64,000 bases of DNA from Streptomyces sp. SID8374 (GCF_009865135.1 NZ_WWGH01000004.1:1-64000); one strand, 5' to 3'. Positions 25,184 through 33,874 are shown, counted from the first letter of the stretch. The notes: generated by a model from the sequence alone, not told the origin. Numbers and translations: made by a program.

Positions 25184-25377
25184 GCTGATGCCCTGCGGAC
25201 GACCCGCTATTTTGAGAGTTGGCCGCCGCGCGTCGGCCTGACTCCGAGCCGGATCCCGCCCACGCCGGGAGCGGCAACGAGGACAAGGGGCTCTGCTTCA
25301 CGTGCCGCATCGTTCCGCTGTCCGTTGTCTTCCACTGGCGGGGATGCGTGGGATCTCCCGCCGATCTGGAGACGACT

Positions 25378-26394
25378 ATGACCATCGACAAGCAGCTCAA
25401 GCGCGCGGCCCGTGAGCTCGCCGCGCGCGAAGGGATCTCGTACACGGCGGCCCGCCGCCGCCTCGCCGCCGAACCGGAAGCCGTTGTCAGCGCTCCACTG
25501 ACGCCCGCCCCGTCGGCCGCCGGGACCGATCAGGACCTCACTCCCCCGCGCCTCTACTCGATCGCCCGAGCCGTGTGCGCGACCGACTGCGACGGCACAG
25601 CGCACCCGGGCGTGCTGTGCCGGCCGTGGCGGCCGGAGGACTCCAAGGCTGCCCAGCTCGAAGTGCAGCGGGCGGCGAGGCTGCCGATCGGCCGGGCCGG
25701 GGAGCTGTGCAACCGGTTCGAGCCGCCGACGGCGACCTACCCCGAGGGGTCGTTCTTCGCGCGCGACGCCATCTGGCTGCTGGACCTGGTCTACGCGATG
25801 CTCACCGACCAGCACCCCGAGTTCCGCCCCGACCGGGCAGAACTGCGGGCTGCCGTCGAGGCGGACGACCAGGCCCCGGTCGACGCGGTGATGGAGCCGT
25901 TGGACCGCGCGGCGGCCCGGCTGATGACGAAGGTGCCCGAGCAGTGGTGGGGCGAGGTGAAGCCGCAACTGGACGCGTACGCGGACGTCGTCGACACCGA
26001 CTACCGGGAGATCCTGACGTGGCAGGAGGCCGACGACCGGGACGCGGTCGGCCGTCTGGTCGACAAGTGGCGCAGGCGGTGGACGAAGAGCCGGAACATG
26101 AACGGCTACATGGAGGCGCCCGGCGTGCTGTGGCTGGCCCCGAAGAGCTGGCTGGACGACCTTCTGGTCCAGCAGCATGGCGGCCACGGGTACGGCGCCC
26201 GGATCCGCCTCACCGACGGGCGTCCCGCCATCGTGTACGCGGCGGAGTGGAGCGAGGCCGGTGCGCCCGTCGCCTACCGAGTCCGTGAACTGGAGCCGGG
26301 CCAGTACGGAAACGCCGGGAAGCTCATCCCGTCGTTCCGCGACGAACTCGTCGCCCACGACCAGGTCGCCGGAGAGCTTGAAGACATGGCGTAG
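25378..26394 (+). CDS. Hypothetical protein (338 aa)
   Basis: ATG at 25378 with CTGGAGACG upstream. N terminus MTIDKQLKRAARELAAREGI is basic and helical and could contact DNA (SYTAARRRLAAEP). After a linker come a Cys pair (VCATDCDGTAHPGVLCRPW) and a helical core: FFARDAIWLLDLVYAMLTDQ, AVMEPLDRAAARLMTKVPEQ, VWLAPKSWLDDLLVQQHGGH. Nothing matches a family I can name. Ends 22 bases before the convergent REC-domain gene with no clear hairpin between. Real by codon bias; function unknown. Confidence 0.65.
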   Translation: MTIDKQLKRAARELAAREGISYTAARRRLAAEPEAVVSAPLTPAPSAAGTDQDLTPPRLYSIARAVCATDCDGTAHPGVLCRPWRPEDSKAAQLEVQRAARLPIGRAGELCNRFEPPTATYPEGSFFARDAIWLLDLVYAMLTDQHPEFRPDRAELRAAVEADDQAPVDAVMEPLDRAAARLMTKVPEQWWGEVKPQLDAYADVVDTDYREILTWQEADDRDAVGRLVDKWRRRWTKSRNMNGYMEAPGVLWLAPKSWLDDLLVQQHGGHGYGARIRLTDGRPAIVYAAEWSEAGAPVAYRVRELEPGQYGNAGKLIPSFRDELVAHDQVAGELEDMA

Positions 26395-26415
26395 TTCGGG
26401 GAACACCGGTCTCGT

Positions 26416-27492
26416 CTACGAGGCGATCCGGCGTTCGAGGTGGATCTCGGTGAAGACGGCGACCTTGGCGCGCAGGGCCCAGGGGTCGAAGGGTTTGCTG
26501 ATGTAGTCGACGGCGCCGGCGGCGTAGCCGCGGGCGGTGTGTTCGGGGTCGATGCCCATGGCGGTGAGGAAGATGATCGGCACGTCCCGGGTGCGGGGGC
26601 GGCGCTTGATGTGGGCGGCGGTCTCGTAGCCGTCCATCCCGGGCATCTGCACGTCCATGATGATGACGGCGAAGTCGTCGTGGTCCAGGAGTGCCCTGAG
26701 GGCGTCGCGGCCGGAAGAGACGGTGACGAGCTCCTGGTCCAGTGTCTCCAGCACTGCCGTCATGGCGAGCAGGTTGTCGGGCTGGTCGTCCACGACGAGC
26801 ACCTTGGGCATGCGCAGCGGAGGGGCCGCTGGCAGAGCGACCGGGTGTTCGACGGCGGCGAGCTGTCGCTCCAGCAGGTCGCAGCGCGCCTCGGCGGCAT
26901 CCCGCTGGTCATGGGCCGCCTGGAGCTCGCTGCCCAGCCGCGTCACCTCCTGCCGCAGCACCTCGCGTTCCCCGAGGAGTTCCGACACGTCGGGGTTGTC
27001 CGCTGCCAGCTGGCCGGCCCGCTCGCGTTCGGTGGTGAGGGTCGCCTCCATCTGGTTGAGGCGCACTTCCAGGTTGGCGATCCGGTTCTGGCGTTCCAGC
27101 AGGGCGTCGCCCAGGACGTCGCCGCGGACGGTGGAGCGCCGCGAGACGTGGTCCGCGTCGGCCAGCTGCTGCTCGATGATCTCCACCGCGTGGTTCGGGG
27201 AGGAGCTGGAGTCGAACGCGGAGCCGTGCAGGCCGCGGATGAAGTCGATGGCCTCGGCCGTGACGGTCGTGCCGCGGTGCTCGGCGAGGTCCGTCATGAT
27301 CCCCATGATCACCTCCCAGGGAGGCAGACGGGTTCCGTTGAGGTACCGGGAGAACGTGCCGGGGTCGCGGCTGTGCCGGGCCGCGTAGCGGCGGACGGAC
27401 ACGTCCAGGCCCTCGAACAGCTCGCGCAGGGCCTGCGCGAGTGCCCGCGACTCCTGCGTCAGGTCCTCTCCCAGGGGGCGCAGCTCACCCAT
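26416..27492 (-). CDS. HTH / coiled-coil / response-regulator receiver protein
   Basis: 358 residues from the ATG at 27492. Residues about 15-70 look like an XRE-type HTH (VRRYAARHSRDPGTFSRYLN); 100-215 are a long coiled coil (NRIANLEVRLNQMEATLTTE); 228-352 are a complete receiver domain with Asp235/236, phospho-acceptor Asp280 (IIMDVQMPGMDGYE), Thr310 and Lys333 (YISKPFDPWALRAK). The domain order is unusual: the receiver is C-terminal and the DNA-binding domain N-terminal. No histidine kinase is encoded in the window, so a host kinase would be needed. Overlaps the upstream membrane gene by eight bases, so the two are co-expressed. Confidence 0.85.
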   Translation of the reverse strand: MGELRPLGEDLTQESRALAQALRELFEGLDVSVRRYAARHSRDPGTFSRYLNGTRLPPWEVIMGIMTDLAEHRGTTVTAEAIDFIRGLHGSAFDSSSSPNHAVEIIEQQLADADHVSRRSTVRGDVLGDALLERQNRIANLEVRLNQMEATLTTERERAGQLAADNPDVSELLGEREVLRQEVTRLGSELQAAHDQRDAAEARCDLLERQLAAVEHPVALPAAPPLRMPKVLVVDDQPDNLLAMTAVLETLDQELVTVSSGRDALRALLDHDDFAVIIMDVQMPGMDGYETAAHIKRRPRTRDVPIIFLTAMGIDPEHTARGYAAGAVDYISKPFDPWALRAKVAVFTEIHLERRIAS

Positions 27493-27706
27493 GTCCGCGC
27501 ACCTCCTCGCAGGGCCGTCCGGTGGCCTCGGACGCGATCAGGCGGTTGAAGAACGGGATCGCCAACCCTGCGGCTGCGAGGCCGGCGAGTACGCCGCGCG
27601 GCACGCTCCCCTCCGCTATCCAGCACAGCCAGCCCGCCACCGTGCCGCTGATCACCGCCATCAGGAACACCAACGCCGATCTCAGCGGCAGTAAAGGCCC
27701 GTTCAC
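27485..27706 (-). CDS. Small two-helix membrane protein (73 aa)
   Basis: ATG at 27706 with GAAAGGGGTGAGCC upstream. Two membrane segments, about 8-30 (RSALVFLMAVISGTVAGWLC) and 38-56 (GVLAGLAAAGLAIPFFNRLI), then a short charged tail. Its 3' end overlaps the receiver-protein start by eight bases, so they form one transcript; it might feed membrane signals to that protein, but no evidence for this is visible in sequence. Confidence 0.6.
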   Translation of the reverse strand: MNGPLLPLRSALVFLMAVISGTVAGWLCWIAEGSVPRGVLAGLAAAGLAIPFFNRLIASEATGRPCEEVRGHG

Positions 27707-27982
27707 GGCTCACCCCTTTCATCTGTCCCTCCCTCGGTGAGGTGGGAGCGCTCCGCCCGGCACTGCGCCGGGCGGGTGAGAACAGCATGAGGCGTGACCT
27801 GACCGTTGCGGTACGTGATCGCGGCAGTGGCAACGGAACGATGGGCCGCGCATCGCGCAGTCCTGACGTTTGCGCAGGTCCAAGGCGTCACCGGGTACCG
27901 GGTTGCCAGTTGTGCTCGTGCAACGTTGGCGGGTCCGATGGCAACAGCGGTCTGATGGAGCTTCCCGCCCTGCAACGCGCGA

Positions 27983-28011
27983 AGGCCGAGGTCGCAGAGC
28001 GACCTCGGCCT
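27983..28011. terminator. Strong isolated hairpin
   Basis: AGGCCGAGGTCGC and GCGACCTCGGCCT, a perfect 13-base stem around AGA. No gene ends beside it, so it terminates an unseen transcript or belongs to a non-coding RNA. Confidence 0.55.
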
Positions 28012-28431
28012 CGGCGGGAACCGACGCGGCAACGCGGAACCCGAAAACCCTGCTGATCAATGGATGGAGCCAGTAGCCATCAGGGGCCGTACGGCGTGCG
28101 TACGCGCGGATCGTGGCACTGCGCCCAAGCACATCGCAAGAAGAATTGGGGCGCTTCTGCATCAATTTTTCCTACCACTAGTGACGGACAGCTACATCCG
28201 TCACCGTGCAACCAGCCCCTCACGTGCGTGAACTGCGTCCCAGGAACCACTCCTTGTCGGAACGGAAAGTCACCGGCGAAAGAAACTTGGTCGGACTGAT
28301 CAGCATCAAAAAGGCCGTCAGGTACCGAGCGGACGTGGCTCGCGGGCTTGGAGGTGCCAACATCTTTGCAACGCACCACGCGCAGGGAGGCGGCAACCGA
28401 CCTGTGGTGCAACCCAGATGGAGTCAGTAGC

Positions 28432-28457
28432 GCGGTGCCCGGGTCCCCGGGCACCGC
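28432..28457. terminator. Hairpin ahead of the 28468 gene
   Basis: GCGGTGCCCGG and CCGGGCACCGC form an 11-base perfect stem with a four-base loop directly after a TAG stop-like sequence and 10 bases before the ATG at 28468. Either a terminator for the preceding sequence or a leader hairpin limiting translation of the small membrane protein. Confidence 0.5.
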
Positions 28458-28467
28458 TCGAAAGAAC

Positions 28468-28749
28468 ATGAGGGTCCCCATGTCCAAGCAGTCCCCCTCC
28501 GTCAGTTCCTGCGTGGAGCACGGAAGAACCGTCACGAGCCGTCGTCTCAACGGCGCCGAAGCCATCGTGATCATCGTCGTGGTCGGTCTGACGGCCGCAC
28601 TCGTAGTTGCCGAGCAGGTGCCAGTCCTCGACGTCCTTCTCCTGCTCGCCGGGGCCGGGCTCATCGCCGGATGCACGATCGCGCTGAGCACCCGGTTCTC
28701 CCTCAGGGCAGTCAGGACGGTCCTCAAGGCCGTGCTCACCGCCGCCTGA
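28468..28749 (+). CDS. Small membrane protein (93 aa)
   Basis: ATG at 28468 (MRVPMSKQSPSVSSCVEHGR) or at 28480. Two adjacent hydrophobic segments at about 32-52 (AIVIIVVVGLTAALVVAEQV) and 53-72 (LDVLLLLAGAGLIAGCTIAL) followed by a basic tail (RFSLRAVRTVLKAVL). Nine bases separate it from the XRE regulator, suggesting one transcript. No recognisable family. A hairpin lies immediately upstream. Confidence 0.55.
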   Translation: MRVPMSKQSPSVSSCVEHGRTVTSRRLNGAEAIVIIVVVGLTAALVVAEQVPVLDVLLLLAGAGLIAGCTIALSTRFSLRAVRTVLKAVLTAA

Positions 28750-28758
28750 GCGGGCGTC

Positions 28759-29676
28759 ATGGGGCGGATCGAGAAAGAGATCGCCACGGATTCCCCCGCT
28801 CTTCGGGAACTGGTGCAGTGGCTCCGGGACCGCCGGACCGCAGCGTGCCTGACCTATCGGGAGCTGGCGGATCTCACCGGGCTGCACGCCACGACCCTGC
28901 AGCGGGTTGCCTCGGGTCGCACGGTGCCCATGCTGAAGAGGGTGATGGCCTATGCCCGCGGCTGCAACGCCCGAGGAGATGAAGCACACCGGCTGTGGCT
29001 GCGAGCCCGGCGCGAACGAGCACGTGCCGACGGATCCGCCCGGCCGGTGCCGTCCCCCGCGCTGGTCGGCGATCTCGCCGAACTCAGTGCCGCCCTGCGC
29101 GGCCTCTACGAGGAGGCTGGCGGACCGTCGCTGCGGGTCATGGAGGAACGGGCAGGTTCCTTCGGGAGCCTGCCGCGCAGCGCCGCCCACCGCATCGTGA
29201 GCAAGCAGTCCGTACCGCGCGACCTCAAGCAGCTGCAGGCGTTCCTCCGGGCCTGTGACCTGCCTGAGAGCAGGTGGAAGCCGTGGGAGAGCGCCTGGAG
29301 CCGGGCGTGGCGCGCCGAGAAGCAAGAGCACGGTGTGTGGTTCGACGGCAACTGGCCGGCGGAGCTTCCGGACGAAATCCAGCCCCGTACGCTGCGGCCC
29401 CTGGTCCCCGGACCGCGTTCGGTCAGAACAGGTGTCGTGGCCGCTGTGGATCTCAGCCAGTACGAGGATCCCGGCCGCCGGGTCGCCTTGCCCGTACGAA
29501 CCCGGAGTCCCCGGTCCACCGAGGCGCGTTCGTTCCGGAAGGGGCGCGCTGGTCGTCCCTTCTACCGCCTGCCTGTGGAGCCTGTCCTGTTCGACCTGCC
29601 GCAAAGCGATGAGCAACCTCATCAGCAGGCCATCCAGTTCGAGCCCGACGAGCCGCAGCTACGGCTGCTGTTCTAG
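28759..29676 (+). CDS. XRE-family regulator (305 aa)
   Basis: ATG at 28759. Residues about 15-60 are a helix-turn-helix: LVQWLRDRRTAACLTYRELA, DLTGLHATTLQRVASGRTVP. A second HTH-like region (SLPRSAAHRIVSKQSVPRDL with LKQLQAFLRACDL) at about 135-165 follows; the tandem arrangement is common in Streptomyces XRE-type proteins. The C-terminal 110 residues are Pro/Arg-rich without a known domain. It may control the adjacent membrane protein or plasmid functions. Ends before a strong bidirectional terminator shared with the 29757 gene. Confidence 0.75.
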   Translation: MGRIEKEIATDSPALRELVQWLRDRRTAACLTYRELADLTGLHATTLQRVASGRTVPMLKRVMAYARGCNARGDEAHRLWLRARRERARADGSARPVPSPALVGDLAELSAALRGLYEEAGGPSLRVMEERAGSFGSLPRSAAHRIVSKQSVPRDLKQLQAFLRACDLPESRWKPWESAWSRAWRAEKQEHGVWFDGNWPAELPDEIQPRTLRPLVPGPRSVRTGVVAAVDLSQYEDPGRRVALPVRTRSPRSTEARSFRKGRAGRPFYRLPVEPVLFDLPQSDEQPHQQAIQFEPDEPQLRLLF

Positions 29677-29717
29677 ACGGCCATCAGACTCGCTAGCGTA
29701 AAAGTCGGCCGCTGAGC

Positions 29718-29753
29718 CCTCTGCCCCCACCTTCGCTGAGGTGGGGGCAGAGG
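29718..29753. terminator. Bidirectional terminator
   Basis: CCTCTGCCCCCACC (29718-29731) and GGTGGGGGCAGAGG (29740-29753), 14 perfect pairs with an 8-base loop, between the convergent genes ending at 29676 and 29757. Confidence 0.85.
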
Positions 29754-29756
29754 GGG

Positions 29757-31307
29757 TCAGGCGGGCGGTCCGGGAAGTCCGCGCGATTCCGCAGTCGGGG
29801 ACAGGTACTCCCGGAGTGCCTGTTCCCGCCAGTCCTGCGACCTGGCCGGGGAGTCGTGGTCACGGCGTCGGCGGGAGGCCATGTGCGCGGTGGTCAGCTC
29901 GATGACCCAGTCGTCGACCTGGTGGTGGTCCTCCAGGGCGTCCAGCGCCGTACGGGCCCGCATCCGCTTCTCGCTGCCCTCGTCGGCGGCCAGGCGCATC
30001 TCGTTGAGGGCGTCCATGATGCAGACCATTCCGATGTGCAGGAAGTCGCGGTACGCCTGCCCGCCGGTCTTGAGCCGGGCTACGACCTGCTCGGTGGTGA
30101 GCGCGCCGCGGCTGCGGGCGGTGAGCGCGGCCACCAGGTCCGCCTCCTCCTGGCGGCGCTGCTCGTCGTAGCGGGCAGAGCTCTCGGCGTACGGCTCGTC
30201 GGGGTGGTAGTCCATCAGGGCCTGGCCCTCCTGCATCCAGTCGTGCCTCCAGGTGTCCGGGTGGTGCGGGCCCCAGGTCTCGGCGAACGGGAACGGACCA
30301 CCGACACCGACGCGCAGCAGGGCGGCGGCGATGCTCGCCGCGTTGCGCCCGCCGTTGAACCAGCCGAGCGTCATCCAGCCGCCGGTCTCGGACCAGACCC
30401 GCAGGTTGTAGGCCGGCGGGTGCTTCTCGCCCGGGAACCAGGTCGGCTCCCGGGGCGCCTCGGCGGACGCGGGGCGATTCGGCGGCCAGGTGCCGAACGG
30501 CAGGTGGGGCACCTGCGGCCGGTCCGGGGCGGCGTCGGCGCGGTGGCGCCGGGAGGGCAGGGTGCCCTGGTCGTGGACGGAGTGCTCCCAGACCTCGGCG
30601 CGCAGAGTGCCGCAGTCACCGCCGGCCGGGCGATCCGGTGTGCTCAGCCGGGAGGCGACCGCCGTGTCCGCCAGGAGGACCGCCTTGTCGAGACGGTCGC
30701 ACCACGCCTGCGTCCCCCAGCCCGGGGAGCCGCCGAAGTGGTCCTCGCCCAGCACCCCGTCCGGCACGGTGTAGACCCGCACCTCGTACGGCAGGACCGG
30801 GCTGGGGCACACCGGGTCGAGGGCAGCGGGGAAGTCGCCCGGCCGCTCCACCGCCCAACCGTTGTGGACGTAGCGCCAGAACGGCTGGGCGTTCGAGCAC
30901 CAGACCACCGGCCACAAGGCGGCGACTTCCACCTGGCCGTCGTCCAGCCGGTGCGGCACGGGTACCCGCGTGCCCTCGGTCACCACGCCGGTGCAGTCGC
31001 GCACCTCGCGGATGACGACACCGTCGGCGGCGGGCTCCACAACACCCCAGCGGACGCCACCGTATTCGCCGCTCTCGCGCTGGACCATGGAGTAGCGGGC
31101 GTCCTCATCCCAGACCACCGACACCGGTACGGCGCCGTGCTCGGCGACGACGGCGGACAGTGCGGAGACCACCAGGTCGTCCCAGTCCGGGGCGGCCGGG
31201 GCGGGGCCAGTGGATTCGGTGGTGCGGAGGGCTTCGGTGTACTTCACGCCCTGCCGCGCCTCGGCGCGGGCCTTACGGGCTGCGGTGCTCTGCTTCTTCG
31301 GCGACAT
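29757..31307 (-). CDS. Hypothetical protein (516 aa)
   Basis: ATG at 31307 (MSPKKQSTAARKARAEARQG). A basic N terminus precedes LVVSALSAVVAEHGAVPVSV and SVVWDEDARYSMVQ. A Trp-rich middle (NAQPFWRYVHNGWAVERPGD, PAYNLRVWSETGGWMTLGWF) and a helical C terminus (SRGALTTEQVVARLKTGGQA, FLHIGMVCIMDALNEMRLAA) complete it. I cannot assign a family; no Walker, nuclease or membrane motif is seen. Strongly biased codons and a strong terminator support a real, independently transcribed gene. Its promoter would be in the 31308-31649 gap. Confidence 0.65.
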   Translation of the reverse strand: MSPKKQSTAARKARAEARQGVKYTEALRTTESTGPAPAAPDWDDLVVSALSAVVAEHGAVPVSVVWDEDARYSMVQRESGEYGGVRWGVVEPAADGVVIREVRDCTGVVTEGTRVPVPHRLDDGQVEVAALWPVVWCSNAQPFWRYVHNGWAVERPGDFPAALDPVCPSPVLPYEVRVYTVPDGVLGEDHFGGSPGWGTQAWCDRLDKAVLLADTAVASRLSTPDRPAGGDCGTLRAEVWEHSVHDQGTLPSRRHRADAAPDRPQVPHLPFGTWPPNRPASAEAPREPTWFPGEKHPPAYNLRVWSETGGWMTLGWFNGGRNAASIAAALLRVGVGGPFPFAETWGPHHPDTWRHDWMQEGQALMDYHPDEPYAESSARYDEQRRQEEADLVAALTARSRGALTTEQVVARLKTGGQAYRDFLHIGMVCIMDALNEMRLAADEGSEKRMRARTALDALEDHHQVDDWVIELTTAHMASRRRRDHDSPARSQDWREQALREYLSPTAESRGLPGPPA

Positions 31308-31649
31308 GCGTACTCCAGACCCAGCGGTCTCCCACGCTCCCGCCGGCCGTGTACGTCGGGGCCGATCCAGGACAGAGCAGTTGCTGAACTTCGCGGGCCC
31401 CGAGAGACCTTGGCCGACGATGTCCCGGGCGGCGTGGGCGCCGGAACGGCGGCGAACGGCAGTACGCGTCTAGCCGTATGGGTTCCAGAGTAGGGGGAGT
31501 GACGGACAGCCCGCTGGGAGATTGCGCGTTCCACCCGCGGGTTGTTCTCCCTCTCCGCGTGAGGAGCGATAGAGGCCACCAGAAGGCACGGGAGACCAAA
31601 AGGCGATGGATTCGTGGCAGGTGTGACTGGTGTGACGAGGGGCGGAGCA
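31308..31649. other. Intergenic region
   Basis: No supported gene in 342 bases. It separates two genes read leftward, so it should hold the promoter of the 516-residue gene and the terminator of the 31650 gene. No strong hairpin or repeat was found. Confidence 0.3.
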
Positions 31650-32279
31650 TCAGGCGGAGGTGACGGGGACAGGAGAGGGGAGTTCGGGCGGCTGAGCGTC
31701 TGGGGTCGCCTGGGCGAGTCGGAGGCGGTCGGCGAGACCGGAGAGTTCGGTGGGCTCGGAGCGGTCGTGTTCGTGGTGAAGCTCCTGGGCGGTGAACTCG
31801 TCGAGGATCTGGTCCCAGGGCTTGGCGTTCGGTCCGTAGTGCTCGGGGAAGACTCGGGCGAGCCACCAGGCGGCCGCGCGCCAGTCCGGCCTTAGGTAGC
31901 GCACCTGCCGTTCCTCGACGTCCTGGCCCGTGACGGGGTCGGTGTAGGTGCGCACGCGTTCCTCCAGGACGAGACTTCCGGCCCCGGCCTGCAGAACCCG
32001 GGCGAGCGCCTGTGTGGCCATCCGGGCCCGGGCGATCTCCACCCGACGGAACAGGTCCACGTACGCGTCGTCGCGCGGATCGCCGGGCTCTCCCTCCTCA
32101 CGGGCCTCGGCGGCGTCGCGGCCTCGGGCCATCCATCGGGCGAGAGTGGCCCGGGAGACTCCGGCGGCTTCGGCGGCGAGGGAGGTGGCGGCCCCGACGG
32201 CGGAGGCCCTGACGACGGCGTCGACGCGCTCCGGGGTCAGCAGGGAGGGGCGGCCCGGGCGCCGCTGGTGCGTTCTCAT
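31650..32279 (-). CDS. HTH protein resembling terminase small subunit
   Basis: 209 residues from the ATG at 32279. Residues about 12-60 read RPSLLTPERVDAVVRASAVG, SLAAEAAGVSRATLARWMAR, an HTH of the resolvase/terminase-small-subunit type. Then comes DDAYVDLFRRVEIARARMAT, VLQAGAGSLVLEERVRTYTD and RYLRPDWRAAAWWLARVFPE followed by YGPNAK, a layout often annotated as terminase small-subunit-like or transposase-like DNA-binding protein. No large terminase is present, so phage packaging is unlikely here; a DNA-binding regulatory role is more plausible. Divergent from parA. Confidence 0.65.
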   Translation of the reverse strand: MRTHQRRPGRPSLLTPERVDAVVRASAVGAATSLAAEAAGVSRATLARWMARGRDAAEAREEGEPGDPRDDAYVDLFRRVEIARARMATQALARVLQAGAGSLVLEERVRTYTDPVTGQDVEERQVRYLRPDWRAAAWWLARVFPEHYGPNAKPWDQILDEFTAQELHHEHDRSEPTELSGLADRLRLAQATPDAQPPELPSPVPVTSA

Positions 32280-32386
32280 GACGGCGGACCGTACGGGCCA
32301 TCGCCGCTACCGTCGCGGCCGTATCGCGCGTTATGCGCCAGACCCACGCGGGCGCGGGCGCGAGAGGTCTCACCAGCAGGTTCGTC

Positions 32387-32428
32387 CCTGTTGGGTCCAA
32401 CAGGTCTAGATCCATTGGGCCTAACAGG
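32387..32428. repeat. Dispersed palindrome, copies 4 and 5 (tandem)
   Basis: CCTGTTGGGTCCAACAGG (32387-32404, perfect 8-base arms) and CCATTGGGCCTAACAGG (32412-32428) are separated by TCTAGAT. They lie in the divergent gap between the 31650 gene and parA and form the left boundary of the palindrome-punctuated block 32.4-41.2 kb. The two copies are on 25-base centres. Confidence 0.85.
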
Positions 32429-32572
32429 GGTAATCCCGTCGGCGAGGCGCTGTGGCCTGCGGTTTTCCTGAGCGGGTGAACCGGGGTGCGGTGTGCTTCC
32501 CCGCGTCGAGGAACCGGTACGGTCGGGCGGTGACGAGCGCACGGGGAGAGTCCCGCGGATGAGGAGAGAGCC

Positions 32573-33502
32573 ATGGGCCAGGTGACGCTGGAGCCCTTGA
32601 AGATTCCGGACCGGCTGCGGATGGAGATGACCGCCGAGCGGGAGTGGACCGAGGCGGCCAACCGGCTGCGGGCGCGCGTCCTGCTGCCTGCGGCCTTCGC
32701 TGCTCCGGTTCCGATCCTGCCCGGTGAGCACCGGGTGTTCATGGTCTTCAACCGCAAGGGCGGAGCGGGCAAGACGACGACCACCTTGGAGCTGGCCTGC
32801 GCCTGGGCGGCGATGGGCTACTCGGTGCGTGTCCTGGACTGCGACCCGCAGGACGCTGGTCTCTCGGGCTGGCTGGAGCCGGTCTATCCCGAAGGGCTGG
32901 CCGTGGCGAACCGCAAGACGCTCAAGGACGTGCTGTACGGCAAGGCCGGACTGGACGACGCGACCTACTACACGCGCTACAAGAACGTCTACATCGTGCC
33001 CAGCTACGAGGACTGCGCGGTCGCCGAGTACGACCCGGCCGTCTCCTCAGAGCGCATCCTGCGCCGCGCCATCAAGCAGTCCGAGGCGCCGGTGGACATC
33101 ACCATCGTCGACTGCCCGCCGAAGATCGGGAAGCTGTCCACGTACACGTTGGCCATCGGCGGCAAGGTCATCGTGCCCAGCCAGGTCAGTGCCCTGGACG
33201 CCAAGTCCGGCGAGTCCCTGCGCCAGGCCATCACGGACGCGCAGGACGACTACGACGTCCAGACCGTGGCTGCGGTCCTGACGGCCTGGGACACCACGAA
33301 CATCGCCAAGAGCGTCGGCAACCAGATGGCCGTGGACTACCCGGGCGCCCTGGTGTGCCCGGTGCGCAAGACCGTCGATGCCAGGACTGCACCGGACCAG
33401 ATGAAGTCGATCCGTGAGTTCGCCCCGCGGTCGACCACCACGCGCGACTTCGACCAGCTCGGCAGGCTGCTGGTCGCCCCACGAGAGGAAGTGGCCGCAT
33501 GA
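32573..33502 (+). CDS. parA: ParA-family partition ATPase
   Basis: 309 residues, ATG at 32573 behind GAGGAGAGAGCC. After a 50-residue N-terminal extension comes the deviant Walker A FNRKGGAGKTTTTLELACAW (Lys62, Lys68), then RVLDCDPQDAGLSGWLEP (switch I/A') and ITIVDCPPKIGKLSTYTLAI (Walker B). The protein is typical of large ParA ATPases that separate plasmid copies along the nucleoid. Its stop overlaps the start of a small RHH-like gene (ATGA), the usual ParB-type partner, so both make a partition cassette. The N-terminal extension could contain a regulatory HTH, not clearly visible. No parS is obvious. Confidence 0.92.
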   Translation: MGQVTLEPLKIPDRLRMEMTAEREWTEAANRLRARVLLPAAFAAPVPILPGEHRVFMVFNRKGGAGKTTTTLELACAWAAMGYSVRVLDCDPQDAGLSGWLEPVYPEGLAVANRKTLKDVLYGKAGLDDATYYTRYKNVYIVPSYEDCAVAEYDPAVSSERILRRAIKQSEAPVDITIVDCPPKIGKLSTYTLAIGGKVIVPSQVSALDAKSGESLRQAITDAQDDYDVQTVAAVLTAWDTTNIAKSVGNQMAVDYPGALVCPVRKTVDARTAPDQMKSIREFAPRSTTTRDFDQLGRLLVAPREEVAA

Positions 33503-33825
33503 GCGGAATGCCCTTCGGCCAGGACACCATCCTGGGCAAGCAGTTCAACGGGGCGGCCCCGCAGGCCGCCGCACCGGGCAGCAAGGAGAAGGTGCCGGCG
33601 TACGTCACCCCGGAGGTGATGAACCGGCTGCGCAACGCCGTGGTCCACATGCAGGGCCTCGCCGCACTCGATGACGATGTCGAGGCGCCCCTCTCGCTCT
33701 CGGCCTACGTGGAGGAAGCGATCGTGGAGAAGTTGCGCCGCGACGAGCGCGCCTACAACAACGGCAACCCCTTCAAGCAGCGCCGTCTGAAGAACCTCAA
33801 GAGCGGACCGCCCTCCACCAAGTAG
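33499..33825 (+). CDS. Small ParB-like partner of ParA
   Basis: 108 residues from the ATG at 33499. An unstructured N terminus (GKQFNGAAPQAAAPGSKEKV) precedes VPAYVTPEVMNRLRNAVVHM and LSAYVEEAIVEKLRRDERAY, a ribbon-helix-helix-like beta-alpha-alpha pattern. Small RHH proteins of this size serve as the centromere-binding partner of ParA in many Streptomyces plasmids. The C terminus is basic (FKQRRLKNLKSG), suited to DNA contact. Coupled to parA by a four-base overlap and followed by a strong terminator. Confidence 0.8.
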   Translation: MSGMPFGQDTILGKQFNGAAPQAAAPGSKEKVPAYVTPEVMNRLRNAVVHMQGLAALDDDVEAPLSLSAYVEEAIVEKLRRDERAYNNGNPFKQRRLKNLKSGPPSTK

Positions 33826-33842
33826 CCGCGCTCCGCAGCCTG

Positions 33843-33874
33843 GACGGGCCCCGCCGGCACCGGCGGGGCCCGTC
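33843..33874. terminator. Terminator of the partition operon
   Basis: GACGGGCCCCGCCG and CGGCGGGGCCCGTC (14 pairs) around GCAC, 18 bases after the partner gene. Confidence 0.85.

Larger units (their letters stand above)
27707..28467. other. 760-base gap without a clear gene
   Basis: Codon bias is lost and G+C is lower than nearby (for example 28140-28190). It contains hairpins at 27983-28011 and 28432-28457, an inverted repeat GTGACGGA/TCCGTCAC (28181-28204), and two near-identical GATGGAGYCAGTAG segments (about 28062 and 28419), each ending an open frame in Trp-Ser-Gln-stop. These may be relics of a duplicated small gene. Promoters of the divergent genes must lie here. Confidence 0.4.

Noticed and set aside
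31650..32279. Evidence for an integrated phage (terminase small subunit)
   Set aside because: No large terminase, portal, capsid or tail genes are present; the HTH protein alone is not enough.
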